A DNA stretch of 64,000 nucleotides, taken from Atopobium massiliense (lineage in GTDB: Bacteria; Actinomycetota; Coriobacteriia; Coriobacteriales; Atopobiaceae). The stretch spans positions 1 to 64,000 of the forward strand of contig OPYK01000001.1 in the NCBI GenBank assembly GCA_900343135.1, in the 5' to 3' direction. Both the position numbers and the translations under genes were made by a program. The notes under the pieces were generated by a model, which did no database searches, had not been told where the DNA came from, and saw nothing but the letters and a program-made list of their open reading frames with translations. Below, piece after piece: positions 36,242-45,815 of the stretch (the stretch's first letter is position 1; every line of letters starts with the position of its first letter).

Positions 36242-37411
36242 TTACATCATAAAAAAGCGAAGAAGTATAAGTGCTGCATATATACACGAAACAATGCATG
36301 CAACTTTGCCGCTTGCCGCTGCATGCAGCCACCAGCGTACAGGGTGCACAACTCCCCGCTTACACAAAAGCATAACGCCCACTACCGCTAATATGCCGAT
36401 AAGAACAATGTCGCTCATTAGCGTTTGGGTAATAATGCGCGCGATACAAAATGGCAGCACAAGGCAGATAAGCTGCGCACCAAGACGCTCAGAAGCAGTA
36501 AGGCGCTCTGAGGCAACTTGGCAACGAATAATCAAATCGCCTGCACGCGCGCCGTAGGTGCCAACATGACCTTTGCCTGCCACGCGAAACTCATCCATGT
36601 CGTGTGTATGCGCAGAAATTGAAACGCGCTCAGAGGCGCTTGCAAGTACGCGTCCCGAACCAGAACACGTGGTACACGCATCAACAACAAGTTTACCTGC
36701 GCCAGCACAATGTGAGCACGTCATAGCATACGAACCAAAGCCGATAAGCGTGCGCAAATCGAGCGTAAGCGTACCTGTACCATCGCACACGGAGCACTCA
36801 ACAACATGCGAAGCAATATCGCGCGCGGGGTCTTCATCGAGCGTTGGCGTTTCTATACCATGCGCATGACAGTGCTCACAAGGTACGTAGCACTTGTAAT
36901 TAAACGATTGGGTTATACCGTCTTTTGCCATATCGTCAGAAAGCTGCACTTCAATAACGATATCCTTACCATCTTGAGGTTTATAGGCACACACGGAAGG
37001 CGCGGCTTGCGTGCGGCGACCAAACCCATCGCTGGTATCAAACCCGCCAAAACCACCAAAATCGGTAAACCCGCCAAAGCCGCCCATAGAGGCAAAAATG
37101 TCGCTGAGATCGTAAAAATCGCCCGTTGAATAGGAGCCTTGGCCATACGCACCACTGCCATAGGAACCCGCACCGGCAGTACTACCGGCAAAGGGATTGC
37201 CGTGAAGCTGCGCAGTGTAGCGTGCACGCTTTTTTTCGTCTGAAAGCACCGCGTATGCTTCAGATACCTGCTTAAACTTTTCTTCTGCATCGGGCGCTTT
37301 GTTAACGTCGGGGTGCAGCGTGCGTGCCTTTTGCTGAAATGCTTTACGAATTTCGGCGGCTGTTGCATCCTCGGATACGCCAAGAATATCGTAGTAGTTG
37401 CTTTGTGCCAT
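36242..37411 (-). CDS. J-domain protein with C-terminal membrane segments
   Basis: The product has 389 residues. The J domain (about 1-65) has HPDV; the Gly/Tyr/Phe-rich region includes FGGFTDFGGFGGF. Four CxxC pairs form a zinc region (CEHCHAHG, CSVCDGTG, CSHCAGAG, CTTCSGSG), and FRVAGKGHVGTYGARAGDLII is the usual end of the first peptide-binding domain. The second peptide-binding domain is replaced by three hydrophobic segments (about 314-332, 334-350, 368-387). It is therefore probably membrane-anchored with the J domain in the cytoplasm. Start ATG 37411 has GAGGT. It precedes dnaJ, and both begin MAQS, suggesting duplication. Confidence 0.85.
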   Translation of the reverse strand: MAQSNYYDILGVSEDATAAEIRKAFQQKARTLHPDVNKAPDAEEKFKQVSEAYAVLSDEKKRARYTAQLHGNPFAGSTAGAGSYGSGAYGQGSYSTGDFYDLSDIFASMGGFGGFTDFGGFGGFDTSDGFGRRTQAAPSVCAYKPQDGKDIVIEVQLSDDMAKDGITQSFNYKCYVPCEHCHAHGIETPTLDEDPARDIASHVVECSVCDGTGTLTLDLRTLIGFGSYAMTCSHCAGAGKLVVDACTTCSGSGRVLASASERVSISAHTHDMDEFRVAGKGHVGTYGARAGDLIIRCQVASERLTASERLGAQLICLVLPFCIARIITQTLMSDIVLIGILAVVGVMLLCKRGVVHPVRWWLHAAASGKVACIVSCIYAALILLRFFMM

Positions 37412-37536
37412 GAAGTACCTCGCGCTAATGAATAGTAACACTCAAAGTAGTTGTGTAAAAAGCTCGTGCAAAAAATTGTAACGCTTATACACTGGTAAAT
37501 GGTGGTTATTTAATGGTGAATGCTCACAGGTAACAA

Positions 37537-37554
37537 AGCGCTGTGTGCAGCGCT
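37537..37554 (-). terminator. Probable terminator of hemW
   Basis: Perfect stem AGCGCTG (37537-37543) / CAGCGCT (37548-37554), with TTTGTT following on the minus strand, 19 bases beyond the hemW stop. Confidence 0.55.
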
Positions 37555-37572
37555 CCACAAAGGCGGTATAAC

Positions 37573-38904
37573 TCATGCGCTCACGTGCAGCGTAAAAGGC
37601 GGCTCTTGTGCCAGCCCCCACAAGCGCTCAAATAGCGCGTTTCCCATAAGCCAGCCCGCTTCTGTAGGAAGAATGCGCCCATCTGCGCGCACAATAAGCG
37701 AAAAATGCTCAAGCTCCTCTAAGAGCGCATCCATGGTGCTTGTTCCAAAAACGTCATAGGCATGTGTAAGAAGATCGGGCTCAATACCGCAGGTACAACG
37801 CGCTTGTAGCATGAGGTCTTCTGCGGTACATTGCTCCTCATTAAAAAATTCAAGGGTGAGATTTCGATGCTGCCATCCCGGGTATGCACACATATGCGCA
37901 CGTGAGTCGTTTACCGTAATACGCACACGCACCACACTGGTTGTACGTTCAGGAAGCTGCGGCATATGTTTCCGCAACATGTCGTATTGCCACGCCGTAA
38001 GCATCGAAGCTGCACTTGTACCAACACCCATGTAGGACTCTTGTGTCCAGTAGGCGCGGTTATGCGCACACGCGTATAACGGCACCTGAGCAGATGTTGC
38101 AGAGTGCGTATCGTGCGACATTACGCGCGCATAAGACGCCACTTCATAGCGCACAAACCCTATTTCCTGCAATATGCGCGCTGCTGCTTTCATGCGCGCC
38201 GCCTGCACCAAATCGTTATTAAACGCAGGATGTACACTGCTATAACGCTTCCAAAACGCCGTATGCGGCTCTATCGCAAGTGGATAGATGCTTATGTGTG
38301 ATATGCCCTGCTCACAGCAAAGCACAAGACTTTGATACCACGAGGCAGGCGTTTGATATGGAATAGCACACATCAGATCGCATGACACACATAGTCCCTG
38401 CGTTGCTGCGCAGCGCAGGCGCGACAAGGCTTGCCTTGCCGTATGCGTTCTTCCAAGCGCACGCAGCTCACGCTCATGGCACGACTGCACGCCAAACGAA
38501 ATGCGTGTAAGCGGGCTTTGAGCAAGCTGTGCGAGTAGTTCATCGGATGTAGAATCGGGGTTTGCTTCGCAGCTAAATTCCACAGGCGAGCACAATTCAG
38601 CAATGCTCGAAATAAGCTCGGGCAGCTTGGAGCCAAGACAGGTTGGTGTGCCGCCACCAATATATGCCGTTTGTACATCGCACAATAATCCCCATGATGC
38701 AAGCTGCTGTATATCGGTGCGCACAGCCGCAAGGTAGCGGTCGCGATCGTTAGTATTGGCTGCATAGGGCCACGAAGCAAAATCGCAATAGCCACATTTT
38801 TGCGAGCAAAACGGAATATGCACATACAAACTGTAAGCGCTATGAGCATCTCGACGCTCAGCATAGGTATACGTGCGCGGACGTACAACCTTATGAGCGT
38901 TCAT
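37573..38904 (-). CDS. hemW: HemW-like radical SAM protein
   Basis: Coproporphyrinogen-dehydrogenase-like radical-SAM protein; characterised HemW members act as heme chaperones. About 443 residues. It contains YVHIPFCSQKCGYCDF (CxxxCxxC plus a downstream Cys in the HemW position), AYIGGGTPT and GVQSCHERELRALGRTH. The start is unclear: ATG 38904 and ATG 38913 both overlap dus by a few bases and neither has a strong ribosome site. It follows lepA-dus in one unit, and a lepA-hemW-hrcA-dnaJ order is common, but hrcA is missing here. Confidence 0.88.
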   Translation of the reverse strand: MNAHKVVRPRTYTYAERRDAHSAYSLYVHIPFCSQKCGYCDFASWPYAANTNDRDRYLAAVRTDIQQLASWGLLCDVQTAYIGGGTPTCLGSKLPELISSIAELCSPVEFSCEANPDSTSDELLAQLAQSPLTRISFGVQSCHERELRALGRTHTARQALSRLRCAATQGLCVSCDLMCAIPYQTPASWYQSLVLCCEQGISHISIYPLAIEPHTAFWKRYSSVHPAFNNDLVQAARMKAAARILQEIGFVRYEVASYARVMSHDTHSATSAQVPLYACAHNRAYWTQESYMGVGTSAASMLTAWQYDMLRKHMPQLPERTTSVVRVRITVNDSRAHMCAYPGWQHRNLTLEFFNEEQCTAEDLMLQARCTCGIEPDLLTHAYDVFGTSTMDALLEELEHFSLIVRADGRILPTEAGWLMGNALFERLWGLAQEPPFTLHVSA

Positions 38905-40231
38905 GAGAGCCATCCAGAAAGACTGACGCTTGCAAGGAAGATGAGCTTGGATCGACAACGGTTGTATCAACGTGTTTGTTGTTAATTGCACATACAGTAT
39001 CGCTGGTGCAAACGGAGTCTTCTAACTCGTTTATACACGCTAAAAAGTCGCTAAGCGTTTTGCACGTCATAAACCGCGCGCGCCAGGCTTTTGCGTGAGG
39101 AAATGCTGCAAGATACCAGCTCATAATGCTTCGCGCGCGAGCCATGTGGCTGCCGTGAGCTGCCAATAAGTGAACAGAAAGGCGCATAGCGGCAAGGCGC
39201 GCGGATGTGCTGCGTCTAAACGGTGCCAACGTCGACACATCCGCAGACATATCAAGAGTACTAGTGCAAACAGCGCAACCATTTGAAGCACTATCATGCG
39301 TTTTAGCGTGTTGCAGCTGAGAAAAAAGCGTGTATGCGTCCGAAAAAATCCAGGGATTACCATACGTGCCGCGTGCAATCATAACGCCAGCTACGCCGGG
39401 TATAGAAGCAAGTGTGCATGCGCGCTCAGGCGTAAGAATATCACCCGATGCAATCGTAGGCACCGAAATGGCATGTGCCACGCGCTCAATGCAAGCATCA
39501 CACGAGTTGCCACTGTAAAGCTGCTTGGCATAGCGTCCATGCACCGTGATAGCAGCCGCACCAGCATCTTCGAGCACACGCGCAAACTCGCTTGCCGTTT
39601 CATTACCCTGCTCATAGCCACGCCGAATTTTGCAGGTAACAGCAACCGAAGTTTCGGCGCACAGCGCGCGAACGATATCAGCTGCTTTCTCGGGCGTGCA
39701 CATAAGTGCGCTTCCCTCGCCTTTTTTTGTTACCTTAGCAACGGGGCACGCCATGTTCACATCAAAAAACAACAAGCGATCAGAAAGCCGTTCGGCTATA
39801 CGCGCAGCCGCCGCACGAAATTGATCGGGTTTTGAGCCAAAAAGCTGGACGACCAGGGGTTTTTCGACATCAGATGGGCAAATAAGATCCCAGGTTTTAT
39901 CGCTATCATAGTGAAGGCCGGCAACCGAAACCATTTCGCTATACGCAAAGCCCGCCCCTGCACATTCATTTACAATACGGTAACTTTTGTCGCTTACCGA
40001 TGCCATAGGAGCAGCTACAAAGGGATGTTTGGCAAATATACCGGGAATATCATCGCGCGAAAGTGGTGCGAGCTGCGTTGCATTCGCTGCATGCGTCATT
40101 GTACCCTGCGAAATGACAGCATTGCTCACCACATCGTTCCATGCGCACAACTCTGCCTGTGGCGCATAGGTTTGTATGATCTGCGCAACAGCACGCGTAT
40201 CAACCTGCTGCGACACAAAAGGAGCATGCAC
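38891..40231 (-). CDS. dus: tRNA-dihydrouridine synthase (Dus)
   Basis: FMN enzyme that reduces uridine in the D-loop of tRNA. The 446 residues contain VAAPMASVSDKSYR, SEMVSVAGL, QLFGSKPDQF, the catalytic cysteine in NMACPVAKV, TVHGRYAKQLYSG and GVMIARGTYGNPWIF. An extra N-terminal stretch of about 50 residues precedes the core; an internal ATG opening MTHAANATQ is an alternative start. The GTG start overlaps the lepA stop (TAGTG), so translation is probably coupled. The subfamily looks closest to DusB. Confidence 0.88.
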   Translation of the reverse strand: MHAPFVSQQVDTRAVAQIIQTYAPQAELCAWNDVVSNAVISQGTMTHAANATQLAPLSRDDIPGIFAKHPFVAAPMASVSDKSYRIVNECAGAGFAYSEMVSVAGLHYDSDKTWDLICPSDVEKPLVVQLFGSKPDQFRAAAARIAERLSDRLLFFDVNMACPVAKVTKKGEGSALMCTPEKAADIVRALCAETSVAVTCKIRRGYEQGNETASEFARVLEDAGAAAITVHGRYAKQLYSGNSCDACIERVAHAISVPTIASGDILTPERACTLASIPGVAGVMIARGTYGNPWIFSDAYTLFSQLQHAKTHDSASNGCAVCTSTLDMSADVSTLAPFRRSTSARLAAMRLSVHLLAAHGSHMARARSIMSWYLAAFPHAKAWRARFMTCKTLSDFLACINELEDSVCTSDTVCAINNKHVDTTVVDPSSSSLQASVFLDGSHERS

Positions 40232-42066
40232 TATTCATCGCCCACTTTAAGCACCGCCAAAAACGCCTCTTGCGGCACTTCAACCGAGCCAATCGACTTC
40301 ATGCGCTTTTTGCCTTCTTTTTGTTTCTCGAGCAGCTTACGTTTACGCGAAATGTCGCCGCCGTAACACTTAGCAAGCACGTCTTTTCTGCGCGCACGCA
40401 CGGTTGAGCGCGAGATAATTTTGCTGCCAATGGCGCCTTGAATAGGCACTTCAAAAAGCTGCTGCGGAATAATTTCTTTAAGCTTATCGCACAAAGCGCG
40501 CGCCATCGGATATGCTTTATCTTTGTGAACGATGCACGACAGTGCGTCAACCTCGTCGCCCGCAAGCAAAATATTGAGCTTTACCAGCTGCGACGGACGA
40601 TAGCCATCGATTTCGTAATCGAGCGATGCGTAACCTTTGGTGCGACTTTTAAGCTGATCGAAGAAGTCCAAAATAAGTTCAGCTAAAGGTATATCAAAAT
40701 GCAGTTCAACAGACTTTTGCGTAAGATACACCATGTCGCCAGTAATACCGCGGTGATCGATGACAAGCTGCATAACCGCCCCACAATATGCGGGCGGAAC
40801 AATCACCTTAGCGGTAAGGTAGGGCTCTTCAATACGATCGATACTCGTTACATCGGGCAAATCCTGCGGACTTGTAATCGAACGCATGGTGTGATCGGTG
40901 GTATATACGTGATAATTAACCGATGGCGCCGTTGCAATAAGGTCGAGGTTAAACTCGCGCTCAAGGCGCTCTTTTACCACTTCCATATGGAGCAGTCCCA
41001 AAAAGCCAACACGAAAACCAAACCCCAGCGCGATAGATGTTTCGGCGCTCCACGTAAGTGACGGGTCGTTTACCTTAAGTTTTTCGAGCGCGTCGCGCAA
41101 GTTTTCGTAATATTTTGTGTCGGTCGGAAAAAGCCCCGTATACACCATGGGTTTAACTTCGTGATAACCGTCGCAAGGCTTTGCTGTGGGGTTATCAAGC
41201 CAGGTAATGGTGTCGCCCGTTTTAACCGCCGCCGGATCTTTAAGGCCGGTAATAACATAGCCCACTTCACCTGCATACAAGCTGTCAAGTGCTACTTCAC
41301 ACGGACGCTTGCAGCCTACTCCGTCGCACAAAAAATCGTCACCCACAGCCATCATATGAAGGTTTTGACCTGCGGTAATAAAGCCGTCAATAACGCGCAC
41401 CGTGGCGATAACGCCGCGGTATTCATCAAAGTATGAGTCGAGAATAAGCGCCTTTAAAGGTGCACCGGGCGTGGTAGTTGGCGCCGAGATCGTATATACA
41501 ATGCTTTCGAGCAAATCGTGAATACCCTCGCCCGTTTTACCCGATACAAGCACAGCATCAGCAGAGTCAATGGCAAGCTCGTCTTCGATTTCTTGTTTAA
41601 CTTCGAGCGGATGTGCACTTGGCAGGTCGATTTTGTTGATAGCAGGCACAATGTCGAGGTTTGCGTTCATTGCAAGCGTTGCGTTTGAAACCGTTTGTGC
41701 TTCAACACCCTGCGTGGCGTCAACAACAAGCACGGCACCCTCACAAGCAGCAAGCGAGCGCGACACCTCATAGGTAAAGTCTACGTGACCTGGCGTATCA
41801 ATAAGGTTAAACTGATACACATCGCCATCATCGGCGGTGTATTCTACGCGTACGGCGTTCGACTTAATAGTAATACCACGTTCGCGTTCGATATCCATAG
41901 AATCGAGCATTTGTGCATCGAGGTCGCGCTCGTCTACCGTATGCGTGAGTTCGAGTATACGGTCGGAAATCGTCGACTTACCGTGGTCGATATGAGCCAC
42001 AATTGAGAAATTGCGGATATGTGTGATGTCGATATGTGATGTATCGTTGTGTTTATTTGTATTCAT
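40231..42066 (-). CDS. lepA: Elongation factor 4 (LepA)
   Basis: Ribosome-binding translational GTPase. The 611 residues have G1 AHIDHGKST, RERGITIKS, DTPGHVDF, NKIDLPSAHP and the LepA-specific C-terminal region ending KKRMKSIGSVEVPQEAFLAVLK. Start ATG 42066 gives the typical N-terminus (ITHIRNFSIVAHIDHG), but I see no ribosome site. It is divergent from rpsT, a widely conserved arrangement. Confidence 0.96.
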   Translation of the reverse strand: MNTNKHNDTSHIDITHIRNFSIVAHIDHGKSTISDRILELTHTVDERDLDAQMLDSMDIERERGITIKSNAVRVEYTADDGDVYQFNLIDTPGHVDFTYEVSRSLAACEGAVLVVDATQGVEAQTVSNATLAMNANLDIVPAINKIDLPSAHPLEVKQEIEDELAIDSADAVLVSGKTGEGIHDLLESIVYTISAPTTTPGAPLKALILDSYFDEYRGVIATVRVIDGFITAGQNLHMMAVGDDFLCDGVGCKRPCEVALDSLYAGEVGYVITGLKDPAAVKTGDTITWLDNPTAKPCDGYHEVKPMVYTGLFPTDTKYYENLRDALEKLKVNDPSLTWSAETSIALGFGFRVGFLGLLHMEVVKERLEREFNLDLIATAPSVNYHVYTTDHTMRSITSPQDLPDVTSIDRIEEPYLTAKVIVPPAYCGAVMQLVIDHRGITGDMVYLTQKSVELHFDIPLAELILDFFDQLKSRTKGYASLDYEIDGYRPSQLVKLNILLAGDEVDALSCIVHKDKAYPMARALCDKLKEIIPQQLFEVPIQGAIGSKIISRSTVRARRKDVLAKCYGGDISRKRKLLEKQKEGKKRMKSIGSVEVPQEAFLAVLKVGDE

Positions 42067-42199
42067 ATAGAGTATGATAGCGTATTTTTTGCAAAGTGTT
42101 ATACTTACTTTTTGACCTCGCCGTGTCAGATGCTGGATACCCCACATCCTCCATCGAAAATCTAGAGGTCTCATTCAGTGACACGAAAGGATACAAACC

Positions 42200-42463
42200 G
42201 TGGCTAACATTAAGTCTCAAATTAAGCGTATTGCTACCGCTGAAAAAGCACGCGTCCGCAACAAAGCAGTACGTTCAGAACTGAAAACCGCTGTTAAAGA
42301 AGTCCGTCTTGCGGTTGAAGCAAAAGATGTTGCAAAGGCAGACGCTGCTGTGCGCAATGCATGCCGCTTGCTTGATAAAGCTGCTTCCAAAGGCATCATC
42401 CACAAAAACCAAGCTGCACAACGTAAAAGTGGTGTTCAGCTGCTCGTAAACAAGCTGCACTAA
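42200..42463 (+). CDS. rpsT: 30S ribosomal protein S20
   Basis: Primary 16S rRNA-binding protein. The 87 residues begin with [25 protein letters not shown] and end with GVIHKNQAA-like [14 protein letters not shown], typical of S20. It uses GTG at 42200, preceded by AAAGG about nine bases away. TTGACC, 18 bases, GATACC upstream is a possible promoter. Divergent from lepA. Confidence 0.97.
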   Translation: MANIKSQIKRIATAEKARVRNKAVRSELKTAVKEVRLAVEAKDVAKADAAVRNACRLLDKAASKGIIHKNQAAQRKSGVQLLVNKLH

Positions 42464-42543
42464 GTCGCGCTTTTTGCCGCCTAACAACGTATACGGTGTA
42501 TGCATTGTTTGTTGTGGCGCGCAGCTTTTACCATATGTACGAT

Positions 42544-42577
42544 AAACGCGCTCTCGTGCTGGAGGGTGCGTTTTTTT
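42544..42577 (+). terminator. Intrinsic terminator of rpsT
   Basis: AAACGC (42544-42549) pairs with GCGTTT (42568-42573), with an inner CTC/GAG pairing, followed by a run of seven T starting at 42571. Confidence 0.7.
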
Positions 42578-42675
42578 ATGTCTGTTAATGCAAGCGTATA
42601 ACCGTGATATGCCATGTGTTCGAGCTGCAAAATTGCACGCTTGTACCATCACATCACAGACATTCAGGGCGATTC

Positions 42676-42704
42676 TTGTGCATTGTGTAAACGTTTCGTA
42701 ATAT
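42676..42704 (+). promoter_or_regulatory. Candidate promoter of the antiporter gene
   Basis: TTGTGC (42676-42681), 17 bases, TAATAT (42699-42704). Start of transcription would be about 60 bases before the ATG. Confidence 0.45.
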
Positions 42705-42769
42705 ATTGCTGTTCGTGCTCATCTACTCAGCTATACACGCTACAGTAGCTCCAATTAAAGGAGTAGCCT

Positions 42770-44155
42770 ATGCAGATACTACACGTTTTAACAAACCCCG
42801 TTATTGTGTCCGTTGTTGTGCTATGCGCGCTTAGCTTAGCCAAACTCAACGTACTCCTTGCGATGATTGCAGCGTGCATTGCAGGAGGTATTGCCGGAAA
42901 TTTGCCACTTTTTGGCAGCGACAGCAACAGTATTATGAACTTGCTGTGTGAAGGCTTTTCTACCAACGCGCCAACCGCACTTGCATACATTTTGCTGGGC
43001 ACGTTTGCCCAGGCTATTACAACGGTTGGCCTTGCCGACGTAATCACGGTAAAACTAAGCCACATCATTGGCAAAAGCAAGTATAAAATGCTGCTTCTTC
43101 TCACTATTTGTGCCTGCATGTCACAAAATATTATCCCTGTTCACATTGCCTATATTCCAATTCTCATCCCGCCTTTGTTGCCGCTTATGGATGCACTGTG
43201 CATCGACAGGCGTGCAGCTGCGTGCTGTAGTGCATTTGGTCTCGAAATGCCCTACATCGCTATTCCATTTGGCTTTGGACTCATTTTTCAAACAGTTGTA
43301 GCCACTAACATTACCAAAAGCGGCCTTGCGGTAGAAGTAAGCGACGTTACCGCAGTTAATTGGTACCTTGCCGCTGCTATGGGCCTTGCACTTCTGGTAA
43401 GCGTGTTTGTGCTCTATCGAAAGCCGCGCTCCTACAACACTTGCGCAGACGCTGAATCGCAGTCATGTGCCACGCAACCAGAAGCACGCGCAGACGCAAC
43501 AAATAACAGCGAGCAAACCGCATCGCACGCCACTACCCTTTCTTACAAGCACTACGTTACCATTGCAGCTATTGGCGTTGTTGTGCTTGTGCAATGCATA
43601 AGCAAGGATTTGTCACTTTCTACTATTTGTGGCTTTGCTGTTATGATTGCAGGTAAAGCAATTAGTTGGGATGACATCGACAGCCAGCTTCAGGGCGGAT
43701 TTAAGCTCATGGGGCTTATTGCATTTGTTATGCTTGTTGCAGGCGGTTTTGCGCAGGTGCTTGGCGCTAGTGGTGGCGTTGACCAGCTCGTTTCGCTTGG
43801 CGTGAGTATCATGGGACACAACAAGTGGTTTGCAGCAACCGTCATTACCGTCATCGGGCTTTTTGTAACGATGGGTATTGGTACATCATTTGGTACGGTG
43901 CCAATTTTGGCTGTGTTGTTTGTGCCACTCTGCCAAAGTCTTGGCTTTTCTACTCCTGCCACCATATTGCTCATCTCAGCGGCAGCAGCGCTTGGCGATG
44001 CCGGCTCTCCGGCATCCGATACCACGTTAGGACCTACAAGCGGCCTTAATGCCGATGGTAAACACAGCCACATTTGGGACACCTGCGTGCCCACATTCCT
44101 TGTGTTTAACATTCCTCTTATGGCAGCAGGCATTATATTGGCTCAGTTCATCTAA
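42770..44155 (+). CDS. NhaC-type Na+/H+ antiporter family protein (YuiF-like)
   Basis: Polytopic membrane protein of 461 residues with about eleven spans and a polar loop near 225-260 rich in Ala/Glu/Thr. It resembles the Na+/H+ antiporter family with an extra N-terminal domain (B. subtilis YuiF type): ALAYILLGTFAQAI, SQNIIPVHIAYIPILIPPLL, GFGLIFQTVVATNI and the C-terminal AALGDAGSPASDTTLGPTSGLNADGKHSHIWDT-type segment. Some YuiF members transport histidine, so the ion or amino-acid substrate stays open. AAAGGAG precedes the ATG. Confidence 0.8.
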   Translation: MQILHVLTNPVIVSVVVLCALSLAKLNVLLAMIAACIAGGIAGNLPLFGSDSNSIMNLLCEGFSTNAPTALAYILLGTFAQAITTVGLADVITVKLSHIIGKSKYKMLLLLTICACMSQNIIPVHIAYIPILIPPLLPLMDALCIDRRAAACCSAFGLEMPYIAIPFGFGLIFQTVVATNITKSGLAVEVSDVTAVNWYLAAAMGLALLVSVFVLYRKPRSYNTCADAESQSCATQPEARADATNNSEQTASHATTLSYKHYVTIAAIGVVVLVQCISKDLSLSTICGFAVMIAGKAISWDDIDSQLQGGFKLMGLIAFVMLVAGGFAQVLGASGGVDQLVSLGVSIMGHNKWFAATVITVIGLFVTMGIGTSFGTVPILAVLFVPLCQSLGFSTPATILLISAAAALGDAGSPASDTTLGPTSGLNADGKHSHIWDTCVPTFLVFNIPLMAAGIILAQFI

Positions 44156-44172
44156 CACAGTTCACATGTGCA

Positions 44173-44254
44173 CATGCAGGCGTGCAATCCTGCATGCCTA
44201 AACAGCACACCGTACAAAAAACCACGACGTGGAGGTATCTCACGTCGTGGTTTT
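44173..44254. terminator. Bidirectional terminator between antiporter and CAP-protein genes
   Basis: The main hairpin is a perfect 14-base stem, AAAACCACGACGTG (44218-44231) / CACGTCGTGGTTTT (44241-44254), with A/T tracts usable in both directions between convergent genes. A smaller perfect hairpin CATGCAGG/CCTGCATG (44173-44196) precedes it. Confidence 0.85.
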
Positions 44255-44317
44255 GTAGTATACACGAGTGCGCACGGCGCGCTAGGCGCACGCACACGGT
44301 ATGACCAGCTCCATCAC

Positions 44318-45553
44318 TTATTTCGTGTAGCCAATTTCCTTTAACCAGCAATTAAAGTCGGCTTCAAGCTCATCTACAGCCATCGCATCGCTTGCACCAA
44401 AATTGAATACCTGACTACACACATCACCATTACACCCATCGCAATATTGGCTTATTGCAAATCCGGTAGTTTCATATTGTGGATTAATAATGTTGAGGTA
44501 GTGCCCAACCTGTCCAGATGCGCCCCGGTCTTTAAGATAAATTGCACGCTCCTCGGTATACCACCCATCAAATGGCTGCGAGTAGCCCCACGCAAGATTT
44601 TCACCTACTGGGAACTGTCTTGTGTGATTGTACGTTATGGCGGATGCGTTTGCATTTGCTTGCGCTTGTGCCATAAGTAGACGGGTAATTTTAAGCTCGC
44701 CTAAACCATGCTTTTTTCGAAGTTCATTACAAAAACGGATAAACTTAAACGATTGACGCATATATTCTATACGCGTTGCATCAGCAGCGTTACCGATGTG
44801 CGTGTACTTTTTATAAGCACAATTAAGAAGCGCATCCACAGCAGCTGTATCGCCCCTATCTCTAAAATAAGCAAGTGAACCTTCATGAATCTTATTCGCA
44901 TCCGCCTGCTTTGGCTTATGAGAGAGCGAAGCATACGAAGTACCTTCAAGTTTGTCAAGCTCGGACTGGTTTATACCAGCTTTTTCATACATAAAACCGG
45001 TAGCATCTTCTGCAACGTAGCCAAGACCAATTAATTTGTCGTGCTCAGCTTTATCCCATGTCCAGTTGTAACGATTGGCATACCCATACGGATTGCGCTC
45101 ACGGTACATCTGCTTGTCGCCACCAGAAATAACACGCACGTCATCGAGGCGCCAACCCAAACCCACAAGACGGTCGCGCTCTTGTGTATCCGACGTATAC
45201 AGATGCATATACTCATACGGATTATACAAACGATACACGGTAGTACCAGTTGACGGAGCAAACCAACCAATGCCTTCGGGCGTCCAGCCAGCTGCAATAA
45301 GGCTTATACGCTCCTGTTTTGAGAGCGTATAGAGATGCTCGCCGCTATTGGGGTTGTACATACGAAATACACCCACAAGACCCGAAGGATCGGTATACGG
45401 CGTTTCTGCTTGTGCAGAAGCAGTAGTTGCAGACTGGGCACATGCTAATCCGGGAGCTGCCATAGCAGCAGAAAACGCAACCGCAAGACCCGCGCCAAGC
45501 ACGCGGAATGCAACTGATTGCGATGAGCGAAAGAAACGTGAATCACAACGCAT
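44318..45553 (-). CDS. Secreted protein with YNP-type repeats and a CAP/SCP domain
   Basis: The product has 411 residues with an N-terminal signal peptide (about 1-40, ending near ACAQSA). Three repeats of the type YNPNSGEHLYT / YNPYEYMHLYT / RNPYGYANRYN follow (about 62-190), each trailed by a (L/G)xAAGW-like turn; these resemble the DUF5648 surface repeats. The C-terminal CAP domain (about 265-400) has the histidine in SAITYNHTRQ, GENLAWGY and GHYLNIINP, plus paired cysteines in CDGCNGDVC. AAGGAG precedes the ATG. Function unknown; it is exported, perhaps cell-surface or host/community-facing. It is a single gene flanked by terminators. Confidence 0.8.
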   Translation of the reverse strand: MRCDSRFFRSSQSVAFRVLGAGLAVAFSAAMAAPGLACAQSATTASAQAETPYTDPSGLVGVFRMYNPNSGEHLYTLSKQERISLIAAGWTPEGIGWFAPSTGTTVYRLYNPYEYMHLYTSDTQERDRLVGLGWRLDDVRVISGGDKQMYRERNPYGYANRYNWTWDKAEHDKLIGLGYVAEDATGFMYEKAGINQSELDKLEGTSYASLSHKPKQADANKIHEGSLAYFRDRGDTAAVDALLNCAYKKYTHIGNAADATRIEYMRQSFKFIRFCNELRKKHGLGELKITRLLMAQAQANANASAITYNHTRQFPVGENLAWGYSQPFDGWYTEERAIYLKDRGASGQVGHYLNIINPQYETTGFAISQYCDGCNGDVCSQVFNFGASDAMAVDELEADFNCWLKEIGYTK

Positions 45554-45815
45554 ATGATCTCCTTAGTCGTATCATATCGTATAGAAATGGGCTGGTAGAA
45601 GCTGTACATACCACCATGCAATGCACACGACCAGCGCAAGGAACATATGTAAAAGATGCAGCAGTCGCGCATCTATATCTATGCACGGAAAGTATACTAT
45701 ATCTTTGAAAATGAGCTGCAACGATATGTTCAGCGTAATATAGTGGTTACTATTTATTAATATCGACCAACTGCTCAATCAACCAATCGTTCAACCAACC
45801 AACAAAAAGGAACTT

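Larger units (their letters stand above)
42464..42769. other. Intergenic region rpsT to antiporter gene
   Basis: 306 bases with no gene. It holds the rpsT terminator (42544-42577) and a likely promoter for the antiporter (42676-42704). Nothing else is recognisable. Confidence 0.6.

Noticed and set aside
37412-37572. CIRCE or HspR (HAIR) element before the J-protein genes
   Set aside because: No TTAGCACTC-N9-GAGTGCTAA or CTTGAGT-N7-ACTCAAG; only a chance ACACTCAAAG.
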